From: Prinsepia uniflora
Lineage: Eukaryota > Streptophyta > Magnoliopsida > Rosales > Rosaceae
Direction: 5' to 3'
DNA length: 64,000 nt
Assembly: GCA_032719365.1 (NCBI GenBank)
Contig: CM064873.1
Span: 8,714,501-8,778,500, forward strand
Positions 23,061-34,927 of the stretch are shown one piece after another (the stretch's first letter is position 1; every line of letters starts with the position of its first letter). The position numbers and the translations under genes were made by a program. The notes below the pieces were generated by a model. That model was not told the DNA's origin, did not search any database, and saw nothing but the letters and a program-made list of their open reading frames with translations.

Positions 23061-24385
23061 ATGGCAAGGTAGTAGGATGTCAAAGACACATGTTTTAAAT
23101 CCATGATTATTATCATATGAATATAGGCTTGTAGATCAATTTTGGTCAAGGTCGGTCCTAAAATATTGAGAGTATAAAGTGAATCCTTAAATTGGGGCTT
23201 CTAACAATTTTCAATTCTTAAAGTGTCTATATATGTATATATGTTGGAAATTTGGTAACACATTCTCTTGTACTCCTCTCAAGACTTACTTCACAACTCA
23301 AACATTATCTCCATCAAAATTAAAATTATTTCTTCAAATTGAGAAGATGAGGGAGGGACTAGGGGCTATGGTTTAAAAATTAAGTTAAATATAATATAGA
23401 AAGTTATTTAGTTTGAGTTCGGAAAAAATTATTTGATTTAGAAAAAAGAACAAAAGAAGAAGAAGAATAAAAAGAAAACATTGCATTCATAAAGTATAAA
23501 AGAAAACCAAAAGAATAACGGAAGGGAAAACAAGAAGGGAAAAAAGGAAAATTACCCTTAATAAAATCTAGCAACGTGTTCTTTTGTATTCCTCCCAAAA
23601 TTAGCTTCACTTTTTAAATATTGCTTCCATTTGAATTAAAATTATTTCTTTGATTTATTTAAAAATTGAGAAGATGAGAGAGGAGTTAGAATTTAACAAT
23701 TAATTTATATATAATATAGAAAGTTGGTTTAAGTCTAACAAAATATAATAAGAAAAATTATTTGGATTGATTTGAAAAATCATTTGGTTTGATTTCGAAA
23801 AGGAAAATACAAGAAAAAGGGCCTCCATGATGGAGGCGTGCGATCCAACCAACTTGAACGTGGAGTGCATTCAAGATTATATTGAAGTACGATACTTATA
23901 TATATCATATTAACATAACAACTATGTATTAAAAAATATTTGGAACCTCTACAAAGTGGCAGCCCAAAGTTTATCTGATTACTCTCATGACCGACCCTGG
24001 TTTTGGCCCTGATGATAATCATTTCAAAACTTACTTGCAAGTATTTGCGAAACTACAAACCAATAGTAATGTTCTAATATGCCATACTTTATTTATAGAG
24101 ATATCATACCTTAAACTGGTGTTCAAATTCTTAATTATATCGCGTGGGAATTGTTGAAAGAAAACTGCTCCATTAATCCATGGACTCCGACTATAGAAAA
24201 CTACTCCACCGAAGCTAGAACAAGAAGGGACTCTGACGTCTGTGTCTCTCTGCCAAATTCCTTTTCCTCAATAAGAAAGAATATTTACGTTTGTCCAAAA
24301 ACAAAAACAACAAGAATATTTACGAAAACAAAATATTGACACGGTTAATATACATCGATCAATCACTTGGTATTAGGCCATCCCT
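23061..24385. other. AT-rich spacer with a dispersed repeat pair
   Basis: No gene seen. An imperfect repeat of about 150 bases occurs at roughly 23265-23410 and 23570-23730 (shared ATTAAAATTATTTCTT and ATATAATATAGAAAGTT). Its first part recurs near 39285-39345. Confidence 0.5.
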
Positions 24386-24725
24386 CACTACAAAAAATTT
24401 AGGGTTGCCCTGTCATATTTGGCCCTACGAAATTTTTTTTGTTCCCTCATGGTGGCTTAGCCAACGCAAAATGAAAAGCGTAGGGCGGACATGATCAAAT
24501 TAGGCCCTACGATAGAAAATGGTAAGATAACTGTTTTTCGTTGGGCAAATATCTGGCGGGAAAATAAAAAACGTTGGCACCAAAAAATAAGGCTTATGGC
24601 GCCTTGAAAAAAACTTAGCCCCACTAATTTTTTTCCCGTAGGGCAAAACTAAAATAATTTCGTAGGGTGAATTGTAAGCGTTGACCAGATTCTGCCCTAC
24701 GATATTTTTTAGTTTGCCCAACCAA
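24386..24725 (+). mobile_element. CACTA-like transposon terminus
   Basis: Begins CACTACAAAAAAT, the hallmark end of CACTA (EnSpm) elements. The next 330 bases carry at least six GCCCTACGA / TCGTAGGGC motifs in both orientations, as expected for transposase-binding subterminal repeats. No matching TTTTTTGTAGTG end or transposase was found downstream, so this is one end of a truncated or non-autonomous copy. The right boundary is approximate. Confidence 0.6.
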
Positions 24726-24860
24726 ATTTGTGTAAGCGTTTGACCAGATTCTTTCCCTCTCTCACCATCATCTCATCATATTGTTTGCCAATTAATTATC
24801 TCTCTATATTTCTTGTTCAAACATCAAACTTCATCATGAGGTATGAAAATATGAAAACAA

Positions 24861-24930
24861 TTTTTAGTTTTGTTATTAAGAAATTTAATTTTTTTAGTTT
24901 TGTTATTAAGAAATTTAATTTTTTTAGTTT
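24861..24930. repeat. Perfect 30-bp tandem repeat (2.3 copies)
   Basis: Two identical 30-base units starting TTTTTAGTTTTGTTATTAAG at 24861 and 24891, plus 10 bases of a third. Confidence 0.95.
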
Positions 24931-25815
24931 TGAATTTTTACTTTTGATTGTAAACTAATTATTTCTTGTGTTATAGGAAATTTTTTATTGATTTGGAGGG
25001 ACACTTATAAGAAGGTATGTGTTTTTCCCTATGAATTTAATTTTGGTAAACAATTTGGAGATATAATTTTGTTAGGAAATTGTGTATAAATTGTGAAGAA
25101 TGTGTAGAAGTTGTATAAAGGTTGGGTTAATCATGTATAAATTTTTACGTTATGTGATCTATGAGGAGAATTTGAAATTAGAAAATATTTTAGGAAATTA
25201 GGGAATTAATTAGAATATTTTTAGAAATTAGGAAATGAATTAGAATATATTATAGAAAATTATATAGATCATATGTTAAGAAATTAATTAGTAATTTTTT
25301 TAAGATATTAGGAAATTAACTAGAAAATATGTTACGAAATTAGAAAATATTTTGGGATAATAAAAAATAGAAAATATACTGGGAAATTAGAAAATCAAAA
25401 CTATGTTAGGAAATTAGAAAATTGTAAACTATGTTAGATCTAACAACATCCTCCTAAATGATCACCTAAACTAAAATTTAGCTCTCTAAAAATTAGTTTT
25501 TTTTTTTAATGAATAGTGTAGAAATATATTTTACCTTCTATGGCAGTTGAGGGCTATGTACTATTTTATTTAATATTTTAATTAATACATCTTTGAGTGC
25601 ACTAAATTCACATCTTAATTATTTTTTAGATATGTGACAAAATAAAAATATTTCGTATAAGATTTTTTGTTATCACTCATCGGCTCGTGAAATTCGTATT
25701 ATTTATTTATTATTTTAAGATAACAAAATTATTAAGGTATTGATAAGATAATTTGCCACATGTAAACACCCTATTAATTCATAAGATTTACTATCTCTTA
25801 GTAATCACACATTAA
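24931..25815. other. AT-rich spacer with degenerate AGGAAATTAGAAAAT runs
   Basis: No gene seen. Between about 25170 and 25430 the motif (T)TAGGAAATTAGAAAAT recurs in imperfect form many times, a decayed minisatellite-like stretch. Confidence 0.45.
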
Positions 25816-26122
25816 GGGTCAGTTTGGGATTGCTGTGTTTTTTCGAAAAACTGCTTCAGTTGTGCTTTTTCGAAAAACTGCTTTAGTTATGCTTTTTCGA
25901 AAAGTGATTTATGCTTTATTTTCATAATAAGTAGTTATATGCTAAAATAAATTTTGTAAAAGCAGCTTTCAAAAGGAACATACATATTACTTTAAAAAAT
26001 TGTTGTCAAAAGTCCATTACTTTTCAAAAAAGCAAGATTTTTTATTTTTACCAAACACTTTTATACTGCTTTACTTTCAAATAAAGCAGTTTTTCGAGAA
26101 AAAAAGCAAAACCAAACGGAGC
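25816..26122. mobile_element. Tourist-like MITE (307 bp)
   Basis: Imperfect terminal inverted repeats of about 45 bases (GGGTCAGTTTGG at the left, GGCTCCGTTTGG at the right read inward) are flanked by TAA on both sides (25813-25815 and 26123-26125). TSD TAA and GG...GTTTGG ends fit PIF/Harbinger-type MITEs. The inner AAAAACTGCTT motif is repeated near both ends. Confidence 0.8.
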
Positions 26123-26406
26123 CTAAGTTTTGCAAAATTTGAATAGTAATATTTAAATTGACTAATTATTTAAACTTAATTGAAAAATATTTTTATTATT
26201 AATCTAAAAGGAAACAACTTAAAAATAGAAATTTAAATACAACAAGTCAAGCATAAGAAATTTAAATACAATACTTTAAACATAAAAAGTAAGTTCCAAC
26301 AACTTAAACATAATTACTACAAACCAAAATCATAATCGTTTCCCCTCATTGTAGGATTGTAGTTAGATGTTGAATCAAAATTTGGAAACGACTCACGCGC
26401 TTAGAA

Positions 26407-26801
26407 TCAGTCACGAATTTTTTTCTTTTTTCCATCAAAATACTCCTTACTTAGTGGAGTCATCTCCGTAGTATTCCTAGCCATAATTCTATCATCTAAT
26501 TCATCTTGTTGAAGTTGGGTCATCCCCTCGTACCTCACCTTCTTCTCTTGTTCTAACTTGGCGCTTTGTTCTGCCAATTCCCGCAAAGCAGCAACAAGAT
26601 CCCCTCCCAGTAGGCTAGCTTCCTTTTCTTTTCCCGTTTGCCTCATTCTGTTTGTCTTGTTTCTTCCAATAGGCCTAGAAATTGATGGCTGACTCAGAGA
26701 TAGATTTACCTCTAATGTAGGATAATTTTCAACATCATCGTCTAAATTAAGGGCAATTGCACCAGTGTATCAACAAATACTTCTTATGGTGGAGTTTGAA
26801 A
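26407..26801 (-). pseudogene. NAM-associated domain gene fragment (Harbinger ORF1-type), downstream part
   Basis: Read on the minus strand, the open part encodes RPIGRNKTNRMRQTG, then a charged helical stretch (AELAEQSAKLEQEKK-like) and RIMARNTTEMTPLSKEYFDG. This resembles the C-terminal half of plant NAM-associated / Myb-like proteins that are often ORF1 of PIF/Harbinger transposons or domesticated copies. The upstream part continues beyond the solo LTR at 34346-34435. A TAA and a frame change lie close to the LTR insertion point, so the gene was dead or dying before or after that event. Confidence 0.6.
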
Positions 26802-27777
26802 TGTAACGACCCGAACCGAGAATAATAATATTTTAATGTAAAAAGACTATTTTGCCCCTGAAGGGGGGAAACTTTGACTTTTGACCCGGGAAACAATTTG
26901 GACTTTGACCCATGACTCTGACGTAGGTCGGGATGTCACGAATCCGTAGACAGGCGGCACGCCGAAATCGGAGTTCGTATGAAGAAGTTATGGTCAAGGA
27001 AGCGTTTTAGCGGAATTTACGAACCGAAAACAACGGAATAAAATATTAATTTATTACGGGAATCCATGCCAACCTAATATTTAAATCAAACCAGTGGATT
27101 GGTGACAAGTGTCACCCATCCAAGCCATACTATTCCAATAAAGCACATTACACTATTTAATTCATTTTTATATTATTTATTTTTCCCTCCATTTGTTCCA
27201 GCCGTTGGATCTTCTGTCCCAATGAATCCTAGCCTTCTATTTTCATCTGCTTCCCTTATTCATGCACGATCATCTCTGCCTTTTCTTACAAACACACACA
27301 TTCATCCCCCCCATCACCCGTGCTTCTTCCTTCCATTTTCTCTCAATCCAAACACACAAACCAGCAGCCCTCACACCACCAGACGACCACCCACAGCACC
27401 ACCATTATCTGATCTTCATCACCGTGCAACACCGGCAACCACCAGCCCATTTCCCCGCCTGAAAATCCCGTCCAAAAACTCAGACCCGAAACGCTAAGAA
27501 AACGGGTCCAAGAAGCAAACCTCGACAGCCACACCACCTCGACGCAGGGGAAGCTCCAGTCTGAACCGTGAGGACCCCAGGAGCTTAACTGGACGACGGC
27601 GCGGCCTGCGGCGGCGACACGGCGGCGGTAAGGTCGAAAACCCGAGAACCCGTTTTTACCCCTATGTTTCGAACCAACGTGTTTTAGTGCTAGGAAACTG
27701 ATTGTGTGATGTTAGAAATGTCCTAGGGTGAGAGACGAGTTGATCAGGACCGGTTTGGACGACGGAGACGGCGTGGA

Positions 27778-30700
27778 TGTAACAACCCGTCCCGGAAGCC
27801 GAGATTAGTAGACTGATTAAGGTGTGATTAGTGAGGTTAATTGGTGCCCCTGGTTTGGGAAAAAACGTTGACTTTTAGTTCGGGTGGTCGGATGAACTTT
27901 GACCAGTGACCAGGACGTAGTTTAGGACGTCACGAATCCATAGGCAGGTGGCACGCCCGATTTCGACATCCGAGGAGGAAGTTGTGATGTTCGGAAGGTT
28001 GAGGGCATAACCGTAATTTGAGTAAATTAAGGGGAATAGTTGACTTTTCGTAGAAATGGGTTTTGGTACGTTGACCTAGAATGGTTAGGTAGATCTCGTC
28101 GTCCTGAGTTCGATGACAAGCGGCACGTATTCATCGAACTTACGAGGTGTTAGTTACGGGTCTAGAAGGGTAGTGGCAAAACCGTAAAAATGAGTTAAAA
28201 AGAAGGGTATTTTGGTCTTTGTGGCACATGGGGATTTGTGCACAGAGGAAAGGAATGGACGGCTGGGATTGGGCCATGTGGGAGTGTGTGGAGTGGATTG
28301 TGACATGTGGCATGTGTGTAGAGGATTCTGGTGGAATCATGTGCATTCACGGCCCAATTATTTGGGGTGCACCCGTGCTATGCCTTCTTGTTCTTCAACA
28401 CACAGAGAGAAACAGAGGGAGGAAATTGAGAGAATTGGAAGGGTGATCGTGGCTGTTGAGGAGTCCTGGTGAGTGAGTGAGGGACGCGAGAGTGAGAGGA
28501 AGCTGGTGAGGTGGTTGAGAGGTGCAGCAGGTGTGTGTGTGTGTGTGAGGTGTGAGCCACGGGAATCAGGGAGGAACTCAGGGAGAAAAACAGAGAAGTG
28601 GGTGGTGGTACAGCCGTACTCAATCACTCGAGGTCAAGGGAAGTGCTCAGAGGACGGAGGAAGACAGAAGGAGCCACTACCTCGCGGTTGAGCCCACGGC
28701 GGGGACAGGAGGCAGGTAATTTCCTCGTCCCCATTTCGGTACTCTGTTTTCCCGTTGAGGTTCAACGTGGAAGTCGTGGGTCTAGGGTGAGAGTCGAGGG
28801 AATCGAAGGTTAGGGCGAGGTTCAGGAGAGTCCTAGGCGTCGACTAGGATGGTCGCCGTGACGGGGGTGTACACGGCGGAGCTCAGACGACGGCAGGCAC
28901 TCTGGTGCTCTGTTTTGCCGTGATGTTCGAACGGAAAGTCGTGACGATTGGGGCTGAGTCGAAGGTCCAGGAGGGTTGGTTTAGGTTCAGTAAGGTCCAG
29001 GGAAGAGTTTGGTGAAGCCACCGTGAAAGGAGGTAAGCTGGGTGGCTGGATCGTGAAGCAGGGGAGTTTGGGGCTGTCTGGTTTCGAGTTCAGTCGACGG
29101 GCTAGGGACAGTGTCGAGGTGAACGGAGTTGGGGAATCAATAGGGTTGGTCTGGACGATGCTGTTGGTGAAGAAAGGGAGAGAAACCGTGCAGTCACGGC
29201 GGTGAACCGCTGACGCCGGTCTGAGTTGCAGGTGATTGTGGCGAACCGGGTTGGCTCGAGGTAGCCGATGCACTGTAGCAGGCGCGTGAGGGCCACGCGC
29301 AGCCACTTTGGGCGGCGCGTGGGGGCGCGTGCGGCGGCGATGGGGAAAACGGTCAACATGGTTTTTGGTCTAGGAGTTATGGTGAGTTCAATGGAGTTGG
29401 GTTCGAGTCAATCGGACGTCGTTTAAGTTTAGTTCGGCAAGGGTGAAGGTTTAGGGTCCCGGGTTATTACGTTTAGGATTCAGGGAATTTTGACGGAATT
29501 TAGGTGAACCTTCGTAGACGTATTAGTGACGTAATTTGGTGATTGTGAACAGGATCGGGATTTCCCGAGGAAGCCGAGGAACGTGCTGGACGTTCAGGAC
29601 ACGAGTAGGGCTCAGTACTGTGAGTGGACCCCTTCTCTATAACTGAGCATGCATAACTGCTTTTAATTACTTGTTTTATGGTTTTATATGTGATTTCATG
29701 GTCATTTGAATATGCTATAACTGTTTTACTTAATTGCACGTTTTTCGAGAAATAACGTATTTGACACGTTTTACGAGAAATGCTTGATTTCTGATTATGA
29801 TGTCATGGTTTTCGGATTTCAAACAATAAATGGTTTTCAATGATTATAAAGGGATTTTGGAACATGATTTCGATGATCAAGGTTTTCGGTTTTAGAATCG
29901 GATTTCAATAAGCGGAATTTGGTTTTAAAGCTGAAAAGTGGATTCCGGATTTGGATTCGGAATGACGGTTCTGGATGCCGGAAGGGCATCGGACCAGTGA
30001 TTTCGGATTCGGGTTTGGATGTGGATTGGTAAATGGTTTTCAAATGATTTTGGGATTGGATTTACTGGATCTGGATATTGGGTTTAAAGACCCGGATTGA
30101 GTTTAAAGACTCGGGAGTTTAAAGACACGGATATATTGATATTTCCCCCGTAGGCCTTGAGTTTAAAGACTCGGGAGTTTAAAGACTCGGATATGATTAA
30201 GGCCTGGATTGAGTTTAAAGACTCGGATAGGTCCGGCAGGTTTGATCGGGAAATGATGAAGTCAGTTTTATGGTTTATGCTTCGGGTTTTGATACTCATG
30301 CCACGTTTTCCATAACTGTTTTATAGCGTTTCTGTTTCTTATGATGTTTTGTGATGTTTTGTGAACATTGATTTATAACTGTGTTAACAACTGGTGGTTA
30401 TGCATGTAGTTTTCAAAACGGAGGGTTAAACTCGGTTTTCGATAAATGGTTTTAGAAACCTTTTTTTTAATATGGTCCACTCACATCTTCTGTTTTAAAC
30501 TTGCCCTCCAGGTTGTGGAGATAGCGCGGGGTCTTGACGTCGAGGCAGAGTCCGAGGCATAGACTTGAGGGATCCCGAAATAGTTCAAAGTCTTCCGTGT
30601 GCGTGTAATTTATCGGTTTTTATTTTCCCTTGTATTTCCGTCCTATGCTCTGTAAATGCTACCTTCGGGACATTGTGTTTATTACTCCTGCGTCTGACTG

Positions 30701-30796
30701 GGTTTGAGTGCGTTTTACTTGCGTGTTGTGTCGGGGAGTCAGACGGGAGCGGGATTTACCTCGGGTTTCGGGGTGAAACCGGGGTAGGTCCTGACA
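27778..30796 (+). repeat. Solo LTR D2 (3019 bp) nested in A3
   Basis: Ends TGTAACAACC...GGTCCTGACA, with TSD GTGGA at 27773-27777 and 30797-30801. It aligns with D1 (reverse complement) and with D3. It holds GCGCGTG / CACGCGC stems near 29280-29330, a GTGAGTGGACC...GCATGCATAA block near 29620-29655, and six palindromic 14-mers at about 30083-30230. ORFs inside are not genes. Confidence 0.94.
30083..30230 (+). repeat. Palindromic 14-mer array in D2 (6 units)
   Basis: One GGGTTTAAAGACCC unit, four GAGTTTAAAGACTC units and one decayed GAGTTTAAAGACAC unit. Confidence 0.9.
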
Positions 30797-31168
30797 GTGG
30801 ATCACCGGAGAAGACGATCGGACCTTGGCCGTGAGTTTCAACGACGAACTGGTGAGTTTTCTCCCGTTTTCTTTCTAGTTTGAGGTTGTAGAACCATAGA
30901 ACATACCTAGACGACCCTATAGGGATGAACCCCGTCGAAAATGGTGGCCGGAATTGTACGGTTGAATCGGGTCAAGCCGTGGGTCGACGGCGACCCGGTT
31001 CCAGTCAAACGGGTCTGACCCGGTACTGTAGCATGATGACGTCATCATGCTGACGTCATGATGACGTCATCCTGTCAGATATTGTCAGACCAGGGACCAA
31101 TCAGAACATGCCACGTGTCACCTGACAAGTGTCAGTGATGACGTCATGCTGACGTCACTGCTGACGTC

Positions 31169-33075
31169 TGACAAGGCCCAAACTACGCATTAAATTAAAC
31201 ATGTAATTCGAGTGTTATGCAATTTAAACCCTTTTTGTGTAGATGTAGTATTGATAAATAGGGATCGTTCTTAACCGGGGAAATTAGGGACATTAATAAT
31301 GTGTTAGTGGGAGATGAATAAAAGAATAATGAATTAAAGAATTAGATAATCAAAGAATTAAATAATCAAAGAATTAACAATTTAAAGAATTAATGACTTA
31401 AAGATAAAAAGAATAGAGAATTAAAGAATTAAAGAATTAACTAATCAAAGAATCAATAAATTAAAGAGTAAAGGAATAAAAGAATAAAGAAATGAAAGAA
31501 TCAAAGACTAATAAACTAAAAGTATGAAAGAATAAAAGAATAAAAGAATAAAGAATAAAAAGGGGGGTTTTGAAAAGGTTTGTGATCATGTAAATAAGTA
31601 AAAGCATAGATAAACTAATTTTACTTCTATTCTAATTCATGTACAAATGATCTTCTTAAAACACAAATCTTACCAACACTCTAATAATTGCAAATATTAA
31701 ATCAATCATGAAATTTTACCTTAATCGTCTTAATTACCTTCATACATTTTTCAATACTATAAATGCACCGACAGCGGACAACACTTACAATATGATTCAC
31801 CTTTTGTTTTTGACTGAATGCGCCGACAGCGATCAACATTAAGTCTCTTCAATTCTACTTTAAATGCACCGACAGCGGATAAAACACTTAACATTGAATT
31901 GAAGTATGAAGCACTAAAATGTATAAAATAACTAAAATTCATAAAGTAAGACACATGGAGATTGCATTTAACACTTACAAATATTAGTAAGAAAAACCTC
32001 ACATATATTGAACTATAATCAAAACCAATAACAAAAATGAGAGTTTGAGTAGATGGAGAGTAATTGTTACACTTTCAAGATGGATGAAAACAATGGATTG
32101 TTATCCATATGATTCTCCGACAGCGGACGGAACCTTATGAAGATGGAGGAAATAAACTTGGGAAATATGAACTCAAACTCTAAACTTTGTATTGGAGATA
32201 CTTTGCCAAAGTTTCTCTCAAAGAAGGCTCAAATGTGTGCCTCAAAGAAGGTGTGTTTCAACAAGTGAATTGAAACCCTATTTATAGGTGGAGAAAGCTA
32301 CCAAAAATAATATAAAAATACAATAAAAAAAATGGAATAATGGAATGATGAGTAATAAAGATTTGTGATGATGTTTAGAGGTGGTTTGAGTTGTAAAGTT
32401 GTAAAATTGGGTTGGAAAGTTGTTGGAAAGTGGCTGGAAATTGAGTGGAAGTCTGCTGGAAAATAGGGAAGAAAATTCGGCTGGGCGGTGCTGAAGGGGA
32501 GGGCTGCAGCTCGGCAGGAGGCTGCTGAAATGGAGTGCAAGACTTCGGCAGGCTCTCGCTGAGGAGAAAGCCTGCAGTCGGGACACGCGCGCCGAAGTAC
32601 TGGACGGGGCGTCGGTAGGCGCGCTCCGAAGCTCTCTGCAGGGCTGAAACCAGATGGGCTGACGCGCTGGGCCGGCGGCTTGCTTCTGGGCCGCACGGGC
32701 TGGGCTGCACGGGCCGGATTGGGCTGAGGCGCTGGGCCGATTTCTTTTCTTCTTCTTTTTTTCTGTTGGGCTGCGTGATCTCAGAAATGGGTTGGGCTGC
32801 AGAAATTGTTTTGGGCTGCAAAGAACATTAAGTAATTAATTAATTTAATTAATAACTAAATTAATTAATTCACCGAATTTCGTCCATATTTTATTCGTTA
32901 TAATTCCGATCGAAACGATTCTTTCGCCAAAATGCTCCAAATTACAACCTTTGTTTTTCTAAACATAAAAATCACAAAATAATTTATTTTATCAATTTAT
33001 TTAATATTTTAATATTAAAAGTCAAGTATAAGGGTATAAAATAATATAAAATAATGCTTATTTAACGTCCTATCA
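31169..33075 (-). repeat. Solo LTR E (1907 bp) nested in A3
   Basis: Unrelated to families A-D. The coding strand starts TGATAGGACG and ends CCTTGTCA, with TSD ACGTC (31164-31168 and 33076-33080). A TATA box CTATAAATAGGG lies on the minus strand at 32276-32287, which sets the orientation. Downstream of it are four copies of CCGACAGCG-type motifs (about 31766, 31810, 31868, 32118) and a long purine-rich AAAGAATTAA tract (31315-31560). No interior follows, so it is a solo LTR. The superfamily cannot be told from the LTR alone. Confidence 0.85.
32279..32286 (-). promoter_or_regulatory. TATA box of LTR E
   Basis: TATAAATA on the minus strand within CTATAAATAGGG, in the middle of the LTR as expected for the U3/R boundary. 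Confidence 0.65.
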
Positions 33076-34345
33076 ACGTCAGCAGTACTGTAGCAGTGTT
33101 GACCCACGCGTTGACCAGGCGCGTGGGGGCGCGTGTGAACAGTGATTTTGGTGGGGCCGGTACCATTTTCAAGGTTTCGACGATACGGATCCAATGGAGG
33201 TGGTTTCGTGTCGATCGGAGATCGTTATGTTAGTCAAAATGGGGTTTGAAGCACCGGGAATAGTGCCCGGGATGCGATTTTGAGGTGGATCTGTTCTAGG
33301 GTCTTGGTATTGATGTTATAGGGTCCTTAAGTAACCCTCAGGAATAATAATACAGGTTTATAGAGATCGTTGAGCAGCAAGGACCGAGTGTGAGTGGGCT
33401 GTTTGATTTATAAAAGGCTTGCATGCATAAACTGTTTACTATTTCCACTGATGAGTCTTATGAACTGTTTATATATGCTATTACAATGTTTTGGGCATGA
33501 GACCCGTCTGGATTATATGTGGATTTTGTTTGGGATGTCCGGGGGACATAGGGTAAACTATACTGTTATTGTACTGTACTTTCCTACCTGTGTATATTGT
33601 CTCCTCCAGGGAGGGTCGTTGGCCTGGGTGGACCCTGGAGTAGTCACGGGGCTCTGACTGAGTGGAGTTGACCCCCGTTGGGCTGCTTACTCTCAGGAAG
33701 GCATGTTCATATACCTCGGGCAGTGACCGGGATACCGGGAGCTGATGTACCTAGATAGTCTCGGGTGTGAGACCCTGAGTGGCAACGCGTAGCCTTAGAA
33801 CCGTGACATCATTTGGGTTGGGTTTTACAATGCACTGATATGTTAGTTTCACCTTTCGATTATTATTGTGGTTTATTTGTTATGATTTCATTATAATATT
33901 ATATTTTCACTGCATGTAAGATTTGGAAAACGGAGGGGTAAAACCTTATGATTATTTTTATTATTAAATTGATTTCTAAACTGTTATTTTTGGCCCATTC
34001 ACCCTTGTTTTACTGACCCCTCCAGACCCTGACACGGAAATAGAGGAGGAGGACCCGGAGGAGGAGGCAGAGGTTTAGTTTGCCTAGCTGTGCACCTGTA
34101 CACCCACTTGTGGGTAGGTTGAGCACCGAATAAATGTACTCTGACTAGTGTGCTCACATGTTGTATTTTTACTTTCCCTTGTCTGACAGTATCGCTTTAA
34201 ACACTGTGGTTGTACGTTATCTATCTATTTAAGTATTCAATTTTTATTTAAGGGTAATTTTGGTATGTTTAGAGTCATTGTCAGACGGGAGCGGGTCACA
34301 TCCCCGGGTGGTCCCAGTGGGATTGGAACGGGTCCTGTCATGAAA

Positions 34346-34435
34346 CATCACACAATCCTTACAAATTTCCCAACAATGGTGAAATTTGAAAGAATGTTGT
34401 TTACTTGCTATAAATATTTCCTCTGTTTGACGTTG
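34346..34435 (-). pseudogene. NAM-associated domain gene fragment, upstream part
   Basis: The minus strand reads QTEEIFIASKQHSFKFHHCW, followed by EICKDC, after a plausible splice acceptor (TTCATAG) at 34436. The FxFxHCWxIxKD block is typical of plant NAM-associated / trihelix-like ORF1 proteins. It runs up to the A3 solo LTR and continues at 26801 and below. Confidence 0.6.
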
Positions 34436-34927
34436 CTATGAAAGAAAAAAAAAATTAACAAAATATAATGAAACAATACTTACATAATAAAATAATATTC
34501 AAAGATAGATAATGAAAATACTAACTTGGTCGGAGAGATTGATGCCACTATTGTATCTTCTATTTGAGGTTTGCAGGACTTTATGCCATTTTTATAATTA
34601 ATTACTGAATTTATAATATTCAGATTGATTAATTAATTTCTTACGGTATCTTGTTCAGATTATCTCTCAAAAGATCAAGATCAATTAAATTGAACATCAT
34701 CCAGTAGCTTGCTACTTTGTATGTATATAAGACAATCTAATCTACAATTTAGATAACTCCTAAAATGTTTAAGGTGAACCGTCAATATAGATGACTAAAT
34801 TATCACACATTTATTTCGTTTTTTTGCATAAATTTATATCATAATTAAAAAAATAACAATTTCGATGATCATAGTTGAACATGAAACCTACCGTAATCCA
34901 TTATAAATGAATAAACATATTTATCAA
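34436..34927. other. AT-rich spacer
   Basis: No gene or repeat recognised. It may hold upstream exons or intron of the decayed NAM-associated gene, but none could be supported. Confidence 0.4.

Larger units (their letters stand above)
26802..34340 (+). repeat. Solo LTR A3 (family A, 2.6 kb net) carrying two nested solo LTRs
   Basis: Starts TGTAACGACCCGAACC and ends GGGTCCTGTCA, with perfect TSD TGAAA (26797-26801 and 34341-34345). Segments 26802-27777, 30802-31168 and 33081-34340 add up to about 2.6 kb and match the reverse complement of 7114-9730. No primer site or interior follows either end, so it is a solo LTR. It splits an old NAM-associated gene. TGACGTCA sites remain at about 31035-31165, and the E LTR sits at one of them. 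Confidence 0.95.
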
